This document shows, one piece after another, positions 5,061-5,364 of a DNA stretch of 5,364 bases. How positions within the stretch are numbered: position 1 is the stretch's first letter; each line of letters starts with the position of its first letter. The stretch is from positions 1-5,364 of the forward strand of contig CAIRDL010000382.1 in assembly GCA_903877345.1 (NCBI GenBank), in the 5' to 3' direction. The position numbers were made by a program, and so were the translations under genes. The notes below the pieces were generated by a model. It was not told where the DNA came from and made no database searches. It saw only the letters and a program-made list of their open reading frames with translations. Source of the stretch: an uncultured Oscillochloris sp. (GTDB lineage: Bacteria; Chloroflexota; Chloroflexia; Chloroflexales; Chloroflexaceae).

Positions 5061-5343
5061 CGTCTACCTTCTGTACGCCGCGCAGCGCTTCGTCGCGCTC
5101 GCGTCGGTCGGCTTCCAACTGTTCGCCTGCTGTGGGTGAAACGGGGCCTAGCGTAGCAAAGTGGGCACGAAGCGTTGCCAAGCGCTGCCACGGAGTCGCA
5201 GTATCGGACTCCGTGGCATACGCTGGCTCGGCGGGCGTGACGAGTTCTTGGACAAGCCGGGTAATCAGCGCGGCGCGATCTTGGGGCGAGAGCCGCCGGG
5301 CCAAGGCAAGGGTTTGGTCAAGGGTAGGGACAGTAGTGCTCAT
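5047..5343 (-). CDS. Putative antitoxin of the PIN toxin
   Basis: This small protein (98 residues from ATG 5343) directly precedes and overlaps the PIN toxin gene by 14 bp, the usual place of the antitoxin. It begins MSTTVPTLDQTLALARRLSPQDRAALITRL and has two amphipathic helical parts: about 8-34, and about 52-92, which is rich in charged residues toward the end (EQLEADRRERDEALRG). The C-terminal part presumably wraps the toxin. I do not recognise a ribbon-helix-helix, AbrB or Phd DNA-binding signature, so its class and its ability to repress its own operon are open. The start at 5343 is preferred because AAGGAG (5358-5353) sits 9 bases upstream; an in-frame ATG at 5361 would place that Shine-Dalgarno inside the coding sequence. 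The operon promoter lies beyond the window. Confidence 0.75.
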   Translation of the reverse strand: MSTTVPTLDQTLALARRLSPQDRAALITRLVQELVTPAEPAYATESDTATPWQRLATLRAHFATLGPVSPTAGEQLEADRRERDEALRGVQKVDDVHA

Positions 5344-5352
5344 TAGTCGAAA

Positions 5353-5358
5353 CTCCTT
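5353..5358 (-). promoter_or_regulatory. Shine-Dalgarno of the antitoxin gene
   Basis: AAGGAG on the minus strand lies 9 bases before the ATG at 5343 and decides the start of the antitoxin. It is the strongest ribosome binding site in the window. It contrasts with rsgA and the GT-C gene, which have none, and with the toxin, which has the weaker AGAAGGT. A stronger site for the antitoxin than for the toxin would favour antitoxin excess. Confidence 0.75.
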
Positions 5359-5364
5359 CATACC

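Noticed and set aside
1..5364. CRISPR array, tRNA, rRNA, riboswitch or transposase gene
   Set aside because: I looked for regularly spaced direct repeats, tRNA-like arms and conserved RNA cores, and for DDE or recombinase motifs in both strands, and found none.

Overview
This 5.4 kb stretch is GC-rich and fully bacterial in layout. It carries five protein genes: a ribosome-assembly GTPase (rsgA), a polytopic GT-C-type membrane protein, a family 2 glycosyltransferase, and a toxin-antitoxin pair with a VapC-like PIN toxin. The style of the GT-C protein (an SDGxGYYAY motif followed by a D-x-D and NEY motif, plus an N-terminal extracytoplasmic beta-rich segment ending in GDPRDLG), the 'RLSPQDRAALITRLVQEL' type of antitoxin, and the CTTCGACAAGCTCAG palindrome all remind me of filamentous Chloroflexota (Chloroflexales-like). 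That assignment rests on recall, not on a search.

Layout. Positions 1-221 hold no gene but contain a large nested inverted repeat (about 31-165) and a short CCCCTGA tandem repeat. rsgA runs leftward (1157-222). A 201 bp divergent intergenic region (1158-1358) follows. It has a TAGAAT box placed for a leaderless rsgA transcript, a 17 bp palindrome that could be an operator, and an extended -10 box (TGGTATAAT) for the rightward genes. A GC-rich hairpin encloses the start codon of the first rightward gene. The GT-C protein (1359-3620) and the GT2 enzyme (3617-4597) overlap by 4 bp (ATGA) and must be translationally coupled or nearly so. The GT2 gene converges on the toxin gene, with only 22 bp between stop codons. 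The toxin-antitoxin operon runs leftward (antitoxin 5343-5047, toxin 5060-4620, 14 bp overlap), and its promoter lies beyond the right edge.

How the genes relate. The two overlapping glycosyltransferase genes most likely work together on a lipid-linked or cell-surface glycan: GT2 would use a nucleotide- or lipid-activated sugar on the cytoplasmic face, and the GT-C protein a polyprenyl-phosphate sugar on the outer face. Substrate and product cannot be read from sequence. rsgA is a housekeeping neighbour that shares only the divergent promoter region. The TA pair is an independent accessory module. I see no clearly new multi-gene system. The items most worth a second look are the nested inverted repeat at the left end, the palindrome and start-codon hairpin in the divergent promoter, and the altered nucleotide-binding motif in the GT2 enzyme.
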